From Mesorhizobium sp. M4B.F.Ca.ET.203.01.1.1 (GTDB taxonomy: Bacteria > Pseudomonadota > Alphaproteobacteria > Rhizobiales > Rhizobiaceae): 64,000 nucleotides of DNA. Both the position numbers and the translations under genes were made by a program. How positions within the stretch are numbered: position 1 is the stretch's first letter; each line of letters begins with the position of its first letter. Below the pieces are notes generated by a model. It searched no databases, was not told the DNA's origin, and was given only the letters and a program-made list of their open reading frames with translations. The DNA lies in the NCBI RefSeq assembly GCF_004791025.1, contig NZ_SRUO01000013.1, positions 120,212 through 184,211 on the forward strand, in the 5' to 3' direction. Below are positions 8,611 to 17,331 of this stretch, piece after piece.

Positions 8611-9147
8611 ATGCAATTGGGCAATGCAGCCTTAGTGTTGGCGATCGCGCTTGTGTCGGGCCAGGCTTTTGCCGATCCGCTTCAGAAATCGGAAGATATC
8701 GTGAAGTTCTTTGCCGGTGAGGGCAAACTCGGCGCTTCGCGTGGAATTTGCGTCGGCAGCGAAGACGAGTGCAAGAGCAAAAGCGAGACGAAGGAAGCCC
8801 CGGCCAAACAGGCAGGCCTCGACATGCTGGTCAATTTCGGACTGGATTCGGCCGAGCTCGACGCGACGGCGCGCGCGGAACTCGACGAGTTCGCCAAGGC
8901 GCTGAAGGACAGCCGGCTGAGCTCCCTCAGCTTCGTCGTCGAAGGCTATACCGACGCGTCCGGCACGGTCCACTACAATGAGGGACTGTCGCAGCGAAGG
9001 GCACGCTCGGTGACCGCCTTCCTGACGTCCAGCGGCGTCGACGCTGCCCGCATCAAGGCCATCGGGATGGGCGAGAAGAACCCGCGCAGCCCCGATCCCT
9101 ATGATCCGGTCAACCGCCGGGTGGAGATGCGGATCAGCACTCAGTAG
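8611..9147 (+). CDS. OmpA-domain periplasmic/outer-membrane protein
   Basis: A 178-residue protein from ATG 8611, with GGGAGT upstream. A signal peptide ends at SGQAFAD. A cysteine-containing segment (GICVGSEDECKS) precedes the OmpA peptidoglycan-binding domain at residues ~70-178, whose signature is visible in VVEGYTDASGTVHYNEGLSQRRA and the ending NRRVEMRI. The expected role is non-covalent anchoring to peptidoglycan. It converges with the second caspase gene and is divergent from the DUF6931 gene. Confidence 0.9.
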   Translation: MQLGNAALVLAIALVSGQAFADPLQKSEDIVKFFAGEGKLGASRGICVGSEDECKSKSETKEAPAKQAGLDMLVNFGLDSAELDATARAELDEFAKALKDSRLSSLSFVVEGYTDASGTVHYNEGLSQRRARSVTAFLTSSGVDAARIKAIGMGEKNPRSPDPYDPVNRRVEMRISTQ

Positions 9148-9198
9148 CTTGGGCCGACATAGCCTGCCCTCGCGCCATCCGGGGATGCCGCGGGCGCG

Positions 9199-10839
9199 TC
9201 AGTTCTTGAGCGCGCCGCCCACGGCCACACCGGTGCCGAATATCAGCGCCTTGGTCAGGAAGTCGTTGTTGTTGTCCTGGGGCGGCGGGGGTTCCTCGCG
9301 GCCGACCAGCGTGTCGCGGTTGCGCCTCGTCTGAACGACCTGCTGTTGCTTCTTGCGGGGTTTCTGCGCCACCGCCTTCGGCGTGCGGGCCTTCTGCACG
9401 ACCTGCTTTTTCGGCGCCGCCGCACGGGCCTGGTCGGCTGCGTGCTTGGCACGCACGGCCTCCATCATCGGATCGGTCTGGACCACCAGGAAGGCCAGTT
9501 GCTCGCGTGTCAGGAAGGTGGTCGGCGGCAGGCCGTTCCTCTCTTGCCAGTCGCCGATGGCCTGGCGGGTCTTGGGCCCGATATTGCCGTCGACGCGGCC
9601 AAGTTCGTTGCCAAGCGCCTCGATGCGCAACTGCAGGTCGATGCGGCCCTCGCGATCGAGGCCGATGGCGTTTTCCGTCTGCTCGCTGCCCAGCGCCTGT
9701 TTCATCTCGTCCGAAATGCCAACCGAGGTGCGCACCGTGGAGCCGGAATTGGCATCCGCCTCATCCGTATCGAGGGCCGCGACCTTTCGGTCTTCGGCTT
9801 TCGGGTCCTGCAACTCATCGATGTTCAACCGCGCCACCGTCGCGAAACGGCCATTCGGGAACTGGTCGAGATAGGCCTCGTAGAACGGAATGGAATTCTT
9901 CTTCGAGGCTTCGTCCCACAGCCGCTGCTCGACTTCCCAGGACGGAGCTTCGCCAACCACCAGGCCGGGGGCCGATGTCGCCGCGGCGTTGGGCGCGTCG
10001 GCGGCGGGTTTTGCCGCAGGCGGCGCCACCACGGGTTTTCCCATGAAGACCTCACGCCCCAGCGACGCGTTGTGCCATGGCCGCTGCCGGCCTTGCGTGG
10101 TCTCGGTCACTTCGCCGCGCACGCGCGTCAGCGCGCTCTGGATCTCGACGCCCGGCTCGGTCAGATGCCTGGCGAGCGCGGTCGAGTAGGGACTGTTGAC
10201 GCCGTTGCCGTCGAAGGCGATGGCGCCGGGGTCGGTCGCATAGGCGATCAGGATGCCGCCGGTGCCGACGCCTTCCGATTTGGCTTCGACGGGCGCCAGG
10301 CCGGCGCCCAGCGAGCGCGACTTCGGAAGCGATGCAGCAAGCGTCCTGGCCAGCGGATTGTCGCGGCAGGCGTCGAGGATGATGACGCCGACCGCCGGAT
10401 CGGACGGAAGCGCCGCCATGAACTCGTCGATCTGGACGGTGCGGGTCTTGAGATAGGCCGGCGAGGTCAACTCGGCATCGACCGGAATGAGGAAGTTCTT
10501 GCCGTCCACCTGCATGCCGTGGCCGGCATAGTAGATGACGGCGAGGTCGGCATCGTAGGATTGCTCGGTGAACCGGCTGATGAGGCTGTGCATGCCCGCA
10601 TTGTCCTGGTCCACCCCTTCGATGACCTCGAAGCCGGCGTTGCGCAGCGTCGATGCAATGAGGTGCGCGTCGTTGGCGGGATTGGGCAGGGCGACGGCAT
10701 GGACGTATTTGCTGTTGCCGATCACCAGCGCGACGCGTTTGGCGTCGGGCGCACCACTATCGGAGGCCGCAGCCTGGGCGCTAAGCGAGGCCAGGACGAA
10801 CAGTATGAATCCGCTCAGAAAGACGGCGAACGCTTTCAT
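9199..10839 (-). CDS. Caspase-fold (C14) protein with peptidoglycan-binding-like C-terminal domain
   Basis: A 546-residue exported protein with GGAGGG before its start. Signal peptide residues 1-24 (LSAQAAA). The caspase domain at residues ~33-265 keeps His107 (YYAGHG) and Cys158 (LDACRDNP). After an Ala/Pro linker comes a segment with SWEVEQRLWDEASKKNSIPFYEAYL, and residues ~410-470 resemble a PG_binding_1 fold (GRVDGNIGPKTRQAIGDWQ). The tail is basic and low-complexity and ends in a short hydrophobic glycine-rich stretch. The layout suggests a periplasmic protease tethered to the cell wall. It has the same orientation as the M23/PpkA operon upstream, separated by 189 bases. Confidence 0.93.
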   Translation of the reverse strand: MKAFAVFLSGFILFVLASLSAQAAASDSGAPDAKRVALVIGNSKYVHAVALPNPANDAHLIASTLRNAGFEVIEGVDQDNAGMHSLISRFTEQSYDADLAVIYYAGHGMQVDGKNFLIPVDAELTSPAYLKTRTVQIDEFMAALPSDPAVGVIILDACRDNPLARTLAASLPKSRSLGAGLAPVEAKSEGVGTGGILIAYATDPGAIAFDGNGVNSPYSTALARHLTEPGVEIQSALTRVRGEVTETTQGRQRPWHNASLGREVFMGKPVVAPPAAKPAADAPNAAATSAPGLVVGEAPSWEVEQRLWDEASKKNSIPFYEAYLDQFPNGRFATVARLNIDELQDPKAEDRKVAALDTDEADANSGSTVRTSVGISDEMKQALGSEQTENAIGLDREGRIDLQLRIEALGNELGRVDGNIGPKTRQAIGDWQERNGLPPTTFLTREQLAFLVVQTDPMMEAVRAKHAADQARAAAPKKQVVQKARTPKAVAQKPRKKQQQVVQTRRNRDTLVGREEPPPPQDNNNDFLTKALIFGTGVAVGGALKN

Positions 10840-11028
10840 GGATCAGCCCTCCGCCCCAGAGGGGCGCGCTAGTGATGTCTGCGCATGCTAGTTTCGTCGG
10901 CGACACAGTCGCTTCTGCCAAAAATGGCTCTTGGGCGTCTGTGATCTCAACCACAGTCATGGTTCACGACAGGCCCGAAAAAAGTTCGCCGATAATATCA
11001 CCGGGCGGCAGGAACACCAACGGCGGGC

Positions 11029-13422
11029 TTAAAGGGTGTTCTGAAGCGAGCCTATAAGGGCGGTGACGGCCTGCTTGTACTTCTCGAATTCCGGCGACGT
11101 CTGCCGGATCTCGGTCGTGGTCGTCGTCTGCTGCGCCGCGTCGGTGGCGATGCGAGGGGCCTTCTGCCCCATTTTCCGCTCCGCCCAGTCCACTACGTAA
11201 CTGGCCGTCTTGCCGGTGAGGAAAGGGTTGGCCTGGATGACGGCCGAGCCGAGCACGGCGCTCAGTTGCGACGCGCCCGGCGCCGCCAGCACCTGATGCG
11301 CGCCTTCCATGCCAAGGAAATGGCAGAGATAGAGACGGCCGGCGGTGATCTGATGGCCGCGGGCGCGAAGATAGGCCTCGCCTTCGCGCGCCAGGTTGCG
11401 CACCATCTCGCGCGACAGCGTCGCATCATAGCGAAGCGCGAGCAGGTCGGCGGTCGACAGCGAGCGGGCGAGATCGGGGCGGTAGGTGTTCATCATCCGG
11501 ATCCAGGTCTTGGAGATGAACTGGCCGGCGCCCGTCGCCGAGGAAAGCGGGTTCTTGGCCCGCGCGCTGCCGCCGCTTTCGACATGGACGATGCGGTCGG
11601 TCAGCGTCTCGACGGCAGCATCGCCGGTGCCGCCAGAACCGCCGGAAGCGTAGGCGGCAACCGTGGTGACCGTTCCCAGCGGATCGATAGCCGCGCCGGC
11701 CTGGTAGAGCTCGAAATGGAGATGCGGGCCGGTCGAAAGCCCCGTGGTGCCGATATAGCCGATGACGTCGCCGGCCTTCACCTTGGTGCCGACGCCGCTG
11801 GCGATGGCGAATTTCTGCATATGCGCATAGCGCGTTTCGCGCCCGTTGGGATGCGAGATCTTCACCAGATTGCCATAGCTGCCGCCATCGCCCTGAAACG
11901 TGATCTCGCCATCGAAGGCGGCCATGATCGGTGTGCCGACCGGAGCGGCCCAGTCGACGCCCTTATGGATTCGCACCGTTCCGAGGATCGGGTGCTTGCG
12001 CGGGCCGAAGGTCGAGGTCATGACCCCGCTGACCGGGGTGACCATGCCGTTTGTCACCGCCAGCGAACGAACCTCGTCATTGCCGGTGACGCACGCGAAC
12101 TGGCCGTCGCTCTGCTGGAAAACGAAACAGTCGAGGCTCTTTTCCGTGCCCTGGACGCCGACATAGAGGACCCGTCCGGAGATCTCGCTTTGGCCGCGCG
12201 GCGTCTGCGAGTAGATCAGCACCAGGCGCTGGTCCTCGCTGGCGAAGGCGTCGAGATCCTGCCCCCGCGACAGATACATGATCGCTTCGCCGATCACGCC
12301 GGTCGGAACCTTGTTGCGCGCGGCCGTCGAGTAGATCGCGTCGAGCAGGCGATACTGCCGCTTGTGCGTTCCTTCCTCCGGCGCGCCCGAATAGTTGAAC
12401 AGGTCCTCGCGGACCCAGGGATCGACCCCCGATACGAAGGCGCCGGCGGCGTTGCGCGTCAGCGTGCCGACAAACACGTTCTTGGCGTAGATCGAGACCT
12501 GCATGAGCGACATCGTCGTCGCCTCGCGCGTCGGCCTGAAGCCGCGCATCGCCACGACATAGCCCGGTTCCAGGCTTTCCCGGTTGAACAGCGCCTTCAG
12601 CGCTTCCCCGGCCAGCTTGGCGTCCTCGGCCGAGAAATGCGCATCGAGCGCCACGCTGTCCAGGCTGCGGTCGTTGAGGATCTTCACGAAGCTGTCTTCG
12701 GTCGCCTCGAAGCGCTGGTATTCCTTGGTGACGGTCGCGACGCTGGTGTTGTTTTCGATCTGGGTCTTCTGGAATGCGGGCAGGGCAGCCTCGCCCGCAT
12801 CGATCGTTTCGCCCCAGCCGGCCTCCGGATCGTCGGCGTCCGCTGGCTGTCCCGCAGCGGCCGGCGCCTCGTCAGGGACAGGCGTCGGTTGCAGGTCGTT
12901 CTGCAGGTCGCCGGCCGGCGGCTGAAGATCGTCCTGCAGGTCGTCGGACGGCGGCGACGCGGTCTGCCGCTGCGCCTGGAAGAAGGCGAAATCCTCCTGC
13001 GTCGACGGGATCGTCGTCATGAATTTCTCGCTGGCGCTGAGCATCACGTCCGACAGCACCTCGATCTGCGGCGAGATCCCGGCCTGATCGAGTTCGGCCG
13101 GCCGCGCCATCGCATGGGCTTTCGTCGAAGTGTCGGCATCGGGGGCGAGCGTGATCCACATCGGGTCCCCGGCAAGGTCGATGATGGCGGGCACATAGAC
13201 CGAGGCGTCGGCCGGGACGTCCTCTGTGCCGTCGACGGCCTGCAATTCCTCATCCTCATCGCCGAATGACCAGTAGTCGGCGGTGAGGTAGAAACCGGTG
13301 CCGATCGAAACCAGGACCATCGCCGCAAGACCGATAAGGACCCGGCGCCAGAGCTTGCGCCTGCGCGAAGCTAGGCGCGCCTGCCTTTTCAGCTTGAAGC
13401 TCGTGTCGATACTGTGCGTCAC
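11029..13422 (-). CDS. M23 (LytM) endopeptidase fused to a lytic-transglycosylase-like domain
   Basis: A 797-residue single-pass membrane protein. The start is GTG 13422, which overlaps the stop of the upstream DUF1036 gene. A basic N-terminus is followed by a transmembrane helix at residues ~30-50, then ~400 residues of acidic linker and unassigned domain. The M23 domain (~455-590) has both zinc motifs, His486/Asp490 in HKGVDW and His567/His569 in HLHFEL. Residues ~605-740 resemble an SLT/lysozyme-like domain with Glu615 in HVESGG and GAGQFISKTWI. It could therefore cut both peptide and glycan bonds of peptidoglycan. Gene order ties it to the PpkA/PppA pair beside a T6SS, suggesting local wall opening for secretion-system assembly (inference). 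Confidence 0.9.
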   Translation of the reverse strand: MTHSIDTSFKLKRQARLASRRRKLWRRVLIGLAAMVLVSIGTGFYLTADYWSFGDEDEELQAVDGTEDVPADASVYVPAIIDLAGDPMWITLAPDADTSTKAHAMARPAELDQAGISPQIEVLSDVMLSASEKFMTTIPSTQEDFAFFQAQRQTASPPSDDLQDDLQPPAGDLQNDLQPTPVPDEAPAAAGQPADADDPEAGWGETIDAGEAALPAFQKTQIENNTSVATVTKEYQRFEATEDSFVKILNDRSLDSVALDAHFSAEDAKLAGEALKALFNRESLEPGYVVAMRGFRPTREATTMSLMQVSIYAKNVFVGTLTRNAAGAFVSGVDPWVREDLFNYSGAPEEGTHKRQYRLLDAIYSTAARNKVPTGVIGEAIMYLSRGQDLDAFASEDQRLVLIYSQTPRGQSEISGRVLYVGVQGTEKSLDCFVFQQSDGQFACVTGNDEVRSLAVTNGMVTPVSGVMTSTFGPRKHPILGTVRIHKGVDWAAPVGTPIMAAFDGEITFQGDGGSYGNLVKISHPNGRETRYAHMQKFAIASGVGTKVKAGDVIGYIGTTGLSTGPHLHFELYQAGAAIDPLGTVTTVAAYASGGSGGTGDAAVETLTDRIVHVESGGSARAKNPLSSATGAGQFISKTWIRMMNTYRPDLARSLSTADLLALRYDATLSREMVRNLAREGEAYLRARGHQITAGRLYLCHFLGMEGAHQVLAAPGASQLSAVLGSAVIQANPFLTGKTASYVVDWAERKMGQKAPRIATDAAQQTTTTTEIRQTSPEFEKYKQAVTALIGSLQNTL

Positions 13423-13925
13423 GGGCTGTTCCCGGTCAGGAAGAATGTCCACCGCACCTGTTCGAGCGTGTCGACCTCGACAAACCGCGCCGCGATATGG
13501 CCGCGCTGCCAGCATTCGTCGATGCCGCGTATCGAGAAGCGGCGCCGGTCGATGCACATTTCGGTCGAGCCGTTGAGGATCGCGTGGCCGAAGACGTCCG
13601 TCGCGTAGATGTAGATGTAGCGGTTGGTCAGCTCCTCGCGAATGACGTTGACGCATTGGTTCGCGCCGATGGTCCACCAGCCGTCCGTCTGGTCGGCATT
13701 GTCGACCTTCTGGCCGACCGCGAGATTGACGACATCCAGCGTCTGATTGCAGACCGTGAACTCGGCGCGCGCCTGGCCGATCGACAGGACCGCCAGCAGT
13801 GCCGCGACCGGGATCGCGGCAGGCCTGGCGCGGCCGATCAGGCCAAGCACGGTTCGGGCCCGTTCACGCAGCTTGCGTGGCGGGAGGACGGGTGGGAAGG
13901 AAGAACGCGAGCGGCGGATTTCCAT
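13419..13925 (-). CDS. DUF1036 exported protein
   Basis: A 168-residue protein with a long basic N-terminus and a hydrophobic segment at ~31-54 ending in GQARAE, then a DUF1036 domain: FTVCNQTLDVVNLAVGQK, WWTIGANQCVNVI and a pattern of paired cysteines (Cys at NQC, MCI, DEC). DUF1036 proteins are small periplasmic proteins of unknown role common in alphaproteobacteria. The stop overlaps the GTG start of the M23 gene and the start lies 11 bases after the PpkA stop, so it is translated as part of the phosphatase/kinase operon. Confidence 0.85.
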   Translation of the reverse strand: MEIRRSRSSFPPVLPPRKLRERARTVLGLIGRARPAAIPVAALLAVLSIGQARAEFTVCNQTLDVVNLAVGQKVDNADQTDGWWTIGANQCVNVIREELTNRYIYIYATDVFGHAILNGSTEMCIDRRRFSIRGIDECWQRGHIAARFVEVDTLEQVRWTFFLTGNSP

Positions 13926-13936
13926 CGGCGTCCATG

Positions 13937-16393
13937 CTATCCGCCGAGCCGGAAATATTTGGCGGTGGCGGAGAAATCAGATCCGCGGGCCTCGATCTCG
14001 GCAAGGATCCTGGGCAGCAGCTCGGATGCCGGAGTAGGCCTTGTGAACACGGCGGCCGGGATGTCGCGAGGTCCCGTGATCACCAGTATGACCTGCGGCA
14101 CGACCTTGCCGGCCGTCTTGTCGGCGGCGCCGAGCTCGATCGGGATGCTGAAGCTCGCCTTGCCCGCCTGCACGACCATGCGGTCGTCGAGGTTGAACGC
14201 CATGCCTTTGTGGTCGATCAGGAGCACGTTGGAGATGAGGCCGCCACGCGTCACCAGCGTGCCGCCGATCGGCGCGCCGTTCGGCACCAATGTCCGATCG
14301 AGGACGAGCTGCGGCTTGTCGCCATCGGAGCGGCCGAGAGAACGCAGGAAATTGGTGACCTCGCATTGGGCGGGTTCAATGAGGCGCACGCTGATATCCG
14401 GCTCGACACCAAAGCGCGACTGGAAGTCGGACATCAGGCGCTCGAACGGCTGGACCGCAGTGCCGAAGCCCTCGATCGCCGCGGCGTTGGCGGTTGCCGA
14501 TGTCATGGTCGCGTAGAAACAGTCGCCGCCGCTGAAATCGCGCACCCAGGAAGCGCGTAGCGCGGTCTCGTCGAGGGGAGCGGCCGGCGGAACCTGCGGT
14601 TTGGGCACATTCAAGACGACGGTCTCACCCGGCTGCTTGGCGGCGGGCGGTTCAGGCTGCGGGCTTGTCGTGTTCGCCGCTTCCGGTGCAGTCGCCGCAC
14701 CTTCGGGAACCTTGTCAGCCACCTTCGGCTCAGCCGGCTGGCTGGCCGGCAGCTTCGGCTTCGGAGCTTCCGCGATATCCGGCTGGACGGGCGCCGGGGC
14801 CTTTTCGACCGGTGGCGAGGCCGGGGCAATCTCTTCCGTTGGCGGAGCAGGCGCGATCCTGGTGGGCGGCGCAGTCGCCTTCCGGCCATCGCTGGCCTGC
14901 TGCTGATTTGCCGATGGAGCTTGTTCGGTGGGCGCTTGCGCCTGGGCAGTCGGCGGCTTTGGTTCCTCCTCCATTGACGGCAGGGGCTCGGCAGGCTGCG
15001 TTGGCGCCGGCTTCTGGTCGGACGCCACATCCGCCGGTTTTTCGACCGGCGCCGGGGTCGGCGCTGCCGGCTTCTCAGCCGGCGGCTGGCCTGCCTCTGT
15101 CTGTGGCTTTCGGGACGAGCCCGCTGCCGGCTCCTCGGGAGGCGTCGTGGCGGCGCTGTCGGCCGGCGCCGGCTTCGGCGTTTTCGAAGGGGAAAGCGTC
15201 GTCTTGCCGGCCGGCGGCGCGGCGGGCGTCAGGAGACCGTTGAGATAGACGCCTGCTCCCGACACCAGAGCCAGCGCGGCCACGGCGGCGATGGCGATGT
15301 TTCGGGTCCTTGCGGGTTTCCTGGAACCGTCGGGCGCGACCGCGCGGGGAGGGGGTGCCGCCGCCCGCGGGCGCGGTTCGGAAAGATGCGCGGGCCGCTG
15401 ATGCGGGACAAAACGCTGGTCGCCGGGGGGCACCCAGGCCTGGCCTTGCGACTTTTCCGGCGCGGCAGGGGTCGAGGTGCGATGCAGGTCCGGCCGCTCG
15501 CGCGGCATGGCGGATACCGGCGGCCTGGTCTCCTCGTCGGGGTCGCGGGTCATCCTGGCGATTTCGGCCATGCTGATCGGCCGGTGCTTCGGGTCCGGCT
15601 GCAGCATCGCCTCGATGATCTCGCGGAAATCGGCATCGATGTCGGAAAGATCCGGAACCGTTCGGCGCTTTTCCACGATTTCGAGCTGGGAGCCGCTCAT
15701 GTCGAGCGGGTTGCCACGCAAGGCGGCCGCCAGCACCAGCCCCATGCTGTAGATGTCGGACTGCTCGCTGACCTCGCCTCCGTAAAGCCCCAGCTGCTCG
15801 GGAGAAACGTAGTTGTATTTTCCGGCGAACCTGCCGCCGATCAGCGTCTCCCCGCCGACGGCCGCCGAGCGCGCAATGCCGAAATCGATGATCTTGGCGC
15901 GGTCGACCCGGCCACCCGGCAGGATGATGTTGTCCGGCGAGAGATCGCGATGGATCGCTCCCGCCTGGTGCACGGCGCTCAGGGCGGAGGCGAGCCGATG
16001 GCAGAGCTTGCGCACGTCCTCCACAGGCATGGCGCCACGCCTGATGACATCGAACAGCGACTGGCCGTCGACGAATTCCATCGCCAGGTAGGGTCGCCCG
16101 ATACCGGGATCGATGGTGAAGACGTGGTAGCGCACGACGGCGTCATGCGACAGGTGGTTGAGGATCGAGGCTTCCTTACGAAACAGGGACAGGATCGTCT
16201 GATCGCGGGCGAACTCCGGCAGCACGATCTTGATCGCGACGCGATCGCCGGTCTGGATGTTGTGGCCGCGATAGACCTCGCCCATTCCGCCGGACGCGAT
16301 CCGCTCGTCGAGCTCGTATATGCCGCTAAGCTGCGTGCCGACGCCTGTGCTGGCAAAGCTCGGCGAGACGCGCGTCTTGTCGTCGGCGCTCAT
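13937..16393 (-). CDS. ppkA: Serine/threonine protein kinase, PpkA-type, membrane-spanning
   Basis: An 818-residue Hanks-type kinase. The start is ATG 16393, overlapping the PP2C stop as ATGA; a longer in-frame start would run into that gene. The kinase domain (~20-285) shows the glycine loop (ASGGMGEVY), Lys in VAIKIV, catalytic Asp150 in HRDLSPDN and DFG. One transmembrane helix at ~365-387 is followed by a ~230-residue Pro/Ala/Glu linker and a C-terminal folded domain of ~180 residues (WVRDFSGGDCFYATMTSA onward), presumably periplasmic. In T6SS the PpkA kinase phosphorylates the FHA protein or TssL to trigger assembly, and PppA reverses it; two FHA proteins are present here. Confidence 0.93.
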   Translation of the reverse strand: MSADDKTRVSPSFASTGVGTQLSGIYELDERIASGGMGEVYRGHNIQTGDRVAIKIVLPEFARDQTILSLFRKEASILNHLSHDAVVRYHVFTIDPGIGRPYLAMEFVDGQSLFDVIRRGAMPVEDVRKLCHRLASALSAVHQAGAIHRDLSPDNIILPGGRVDRAKIIDFGIARSAAVGGETLIGGRFAGKYNYVSPEQLGLYGGEVSEQSDIYSMGLVLAAALRGNPLDMSGSQLEIVEKRRTVPDLSDIDADFREIIEAMLQPDPKHRPISMAEIARMTRDPDEETRPPVSAMPRERPDLHRTSTPAAPEKSQGQAWVPPGDQRFVPHQRPAHLSEPRPRAAAPPPRAVAPDGSRKPARTRNIAIAAVAALALVSGAGVYLNGLLTPAAPPAGKTTLSPSKTPKPAPADSAATTPPEEPAAGSSRKPQTEAGQPPAEKPAAPTPAPVEKPADVASDQKPAPTQPAEPLPSMEEEPKPPTAQAQAPTEQAPSANQQQASDGRKATAPPTRIAPAPPTEEIAPASPPVEKAPAPVQPDIAEAPKPKLPASQPAEPKVADKVPEGAATAPEAANTTSPQPEPPAAKQPGETVVLNVPKPQVPPAAPLDETALRASWVRDFSGGDCFYATMTSATANAAAIEGFGTAVQPFERLMSDFQSRFGVEPDISVRLIEPAQCEVTNFLRSLGRSDGDKPQLVLDRTLVPNGAPIGGTLVTRGGLISNVLLIDHKGMAFNLDDRMVVQAGKASFSIPIELGAADKTAGKVVPQVILVITGPRDIPAAVFTRPTPASELLPRILAEIEARGSDFSATAKYFRLGG

Positions 16394-17172
16394 CGGTCCC
16401 CACTTCCGGCTGTGGCGGGATGCGGACCGGCCGCCTGGCCGTTGCGACGATCGCCGATCTTCACGAGTATTATGGTCACATTGTCGGTTCCGCCGCGCGC
16501 CAGCACCGTTTCCAGCAGGTTCTCGCACGCCGCCTGAGGCGCGGCCGACAACACCGCCGCCTCGATCTCCGCATCGCTGACATGCGCCGTCAACCCGTCG
16601 GTGTTCAGCACGAAGATGTCGCCTGGCATGGTCTCGCCCTGCTGGTAGTCGATCACGACGTCGTCGCTGACGCCCACCGCATGGGTGATGACGTTGCGGC
16701 GCGGCCAGGTGAGCGCTTCGGCGGCGCTGATCATGCCTCTGTCGAGGAGTTCCTGGACTTCAGTGTGATCTTTCGAGATTTGCGAGATCGAGGCATTGCG
16801 GACAAGATACACGCGGCTGTCGCCGGCCCAAAGGCAGGCAAACCGCCCGTCCATCACCAAGAGGGCGGCGAAGGTCGAGCCGATGGTTATGCCGCGGGCT
16901 TCGGATATGCCGCGGATTTCGGCATTGGCCCGGCTCAGCCTGTCCTCGAAGCGTGCGCGAAGATCCGGCGCGGAACTGGCGATGCCGATCGTCGCCAGAT
17001 GATCGACGATGCTTGCCGAAGCCACCTCTCCGGCATCATGTCCGCCCATGCCGTCGGCCACAACCCAGAGGCCTGTTCGCGGCTCGACCAGATAGCTGTC
17101 TTCATTGAGGTCGCGCACGCAGCCTTTGTGGCTGACGCCGAAGCTTTCAAAGGGAAGGGCGACATTGTTCAA
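16390..17172 (-). CDS. pppA: PP2C-family serine/threonine phosphatase, PppA-type
   Basis: A 260-residue soluble PP2C phosphatase (PPM family). Metal-binding motifs are visible: GCVRDLNEDS (Asp21, Glu24, Asp25), VVADGMGGHDAGE (Asp40), LWAGDSRVYLV and GGTDNVTIILV. It lacks the TagF fusion seen in some rhizobial relatives; TagF is a separate gene here at 31350-31892. It is the first gene of the operon with the kinase (ATGA overlap). Expected role: dephosphorylation of T6SS components as the off-switch of the threonine-phosphorylation pathway. Confidence 0.94.
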   Translation of the reverse strand: MNNVALPFESFGVSHKGCVRDLNEDSYLVEPRTGLWVVADGMGGHDAGEVASASIVDHLATIGIASSAPDLRARFEDRLSRANAEIRGISEARGITIGSTFAALLVMDGRFACLWAGDSRVYLVRNASISQISKDHTEVQELLDRGMISAAEALTWPRRNVITHAVGVSDDVVIDYQQGETMPGDIFVLNTDGLTAHVSDAEIEAAVLSAAPQAACENLLETVLARGGTDNVTIILVKIGDRRNGQAAGPHPATAGSGDR

Positions 17173-17270
17173 TTTGCCACCAAGCGCTTCTCAAGCGTCC
17201 TTCGCGCCGCACCCTCGGGCCGCCGCTCGCGCCACTCTGCCACAGGCGCGAGCATTAGAGTACCGAAATC

Positions 17271-17298
17271 AAGGCCGGTACGCCGGCCGGCCGGCTTT
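17271..17298. repeat. GC-rich palindromic block between tssM and the phosphatase operon
   Basis: AAGGCCGG...CCGGCTTT flanks a GCCGGCCGGCCGGC palindrome at 17282-17295. It lies in the 159 bases between the tssM stop and the pppA start, so it could weakly terminate the tssL-tssM transcript or be a local hairpin. No T-run follows in the minus direction. Confidence 0.3.
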
Positions 17299-17331
17299 GT
17301 CATCGATGGGGCGGGGAGCGGAAAAAACATC

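Noticed and set aside
11266..13269. A 667-codon plus-strand frame over the M23 gene
   Set aside because: Antisense shadow; the minus-strand gene has complete zinc-binding motifs.
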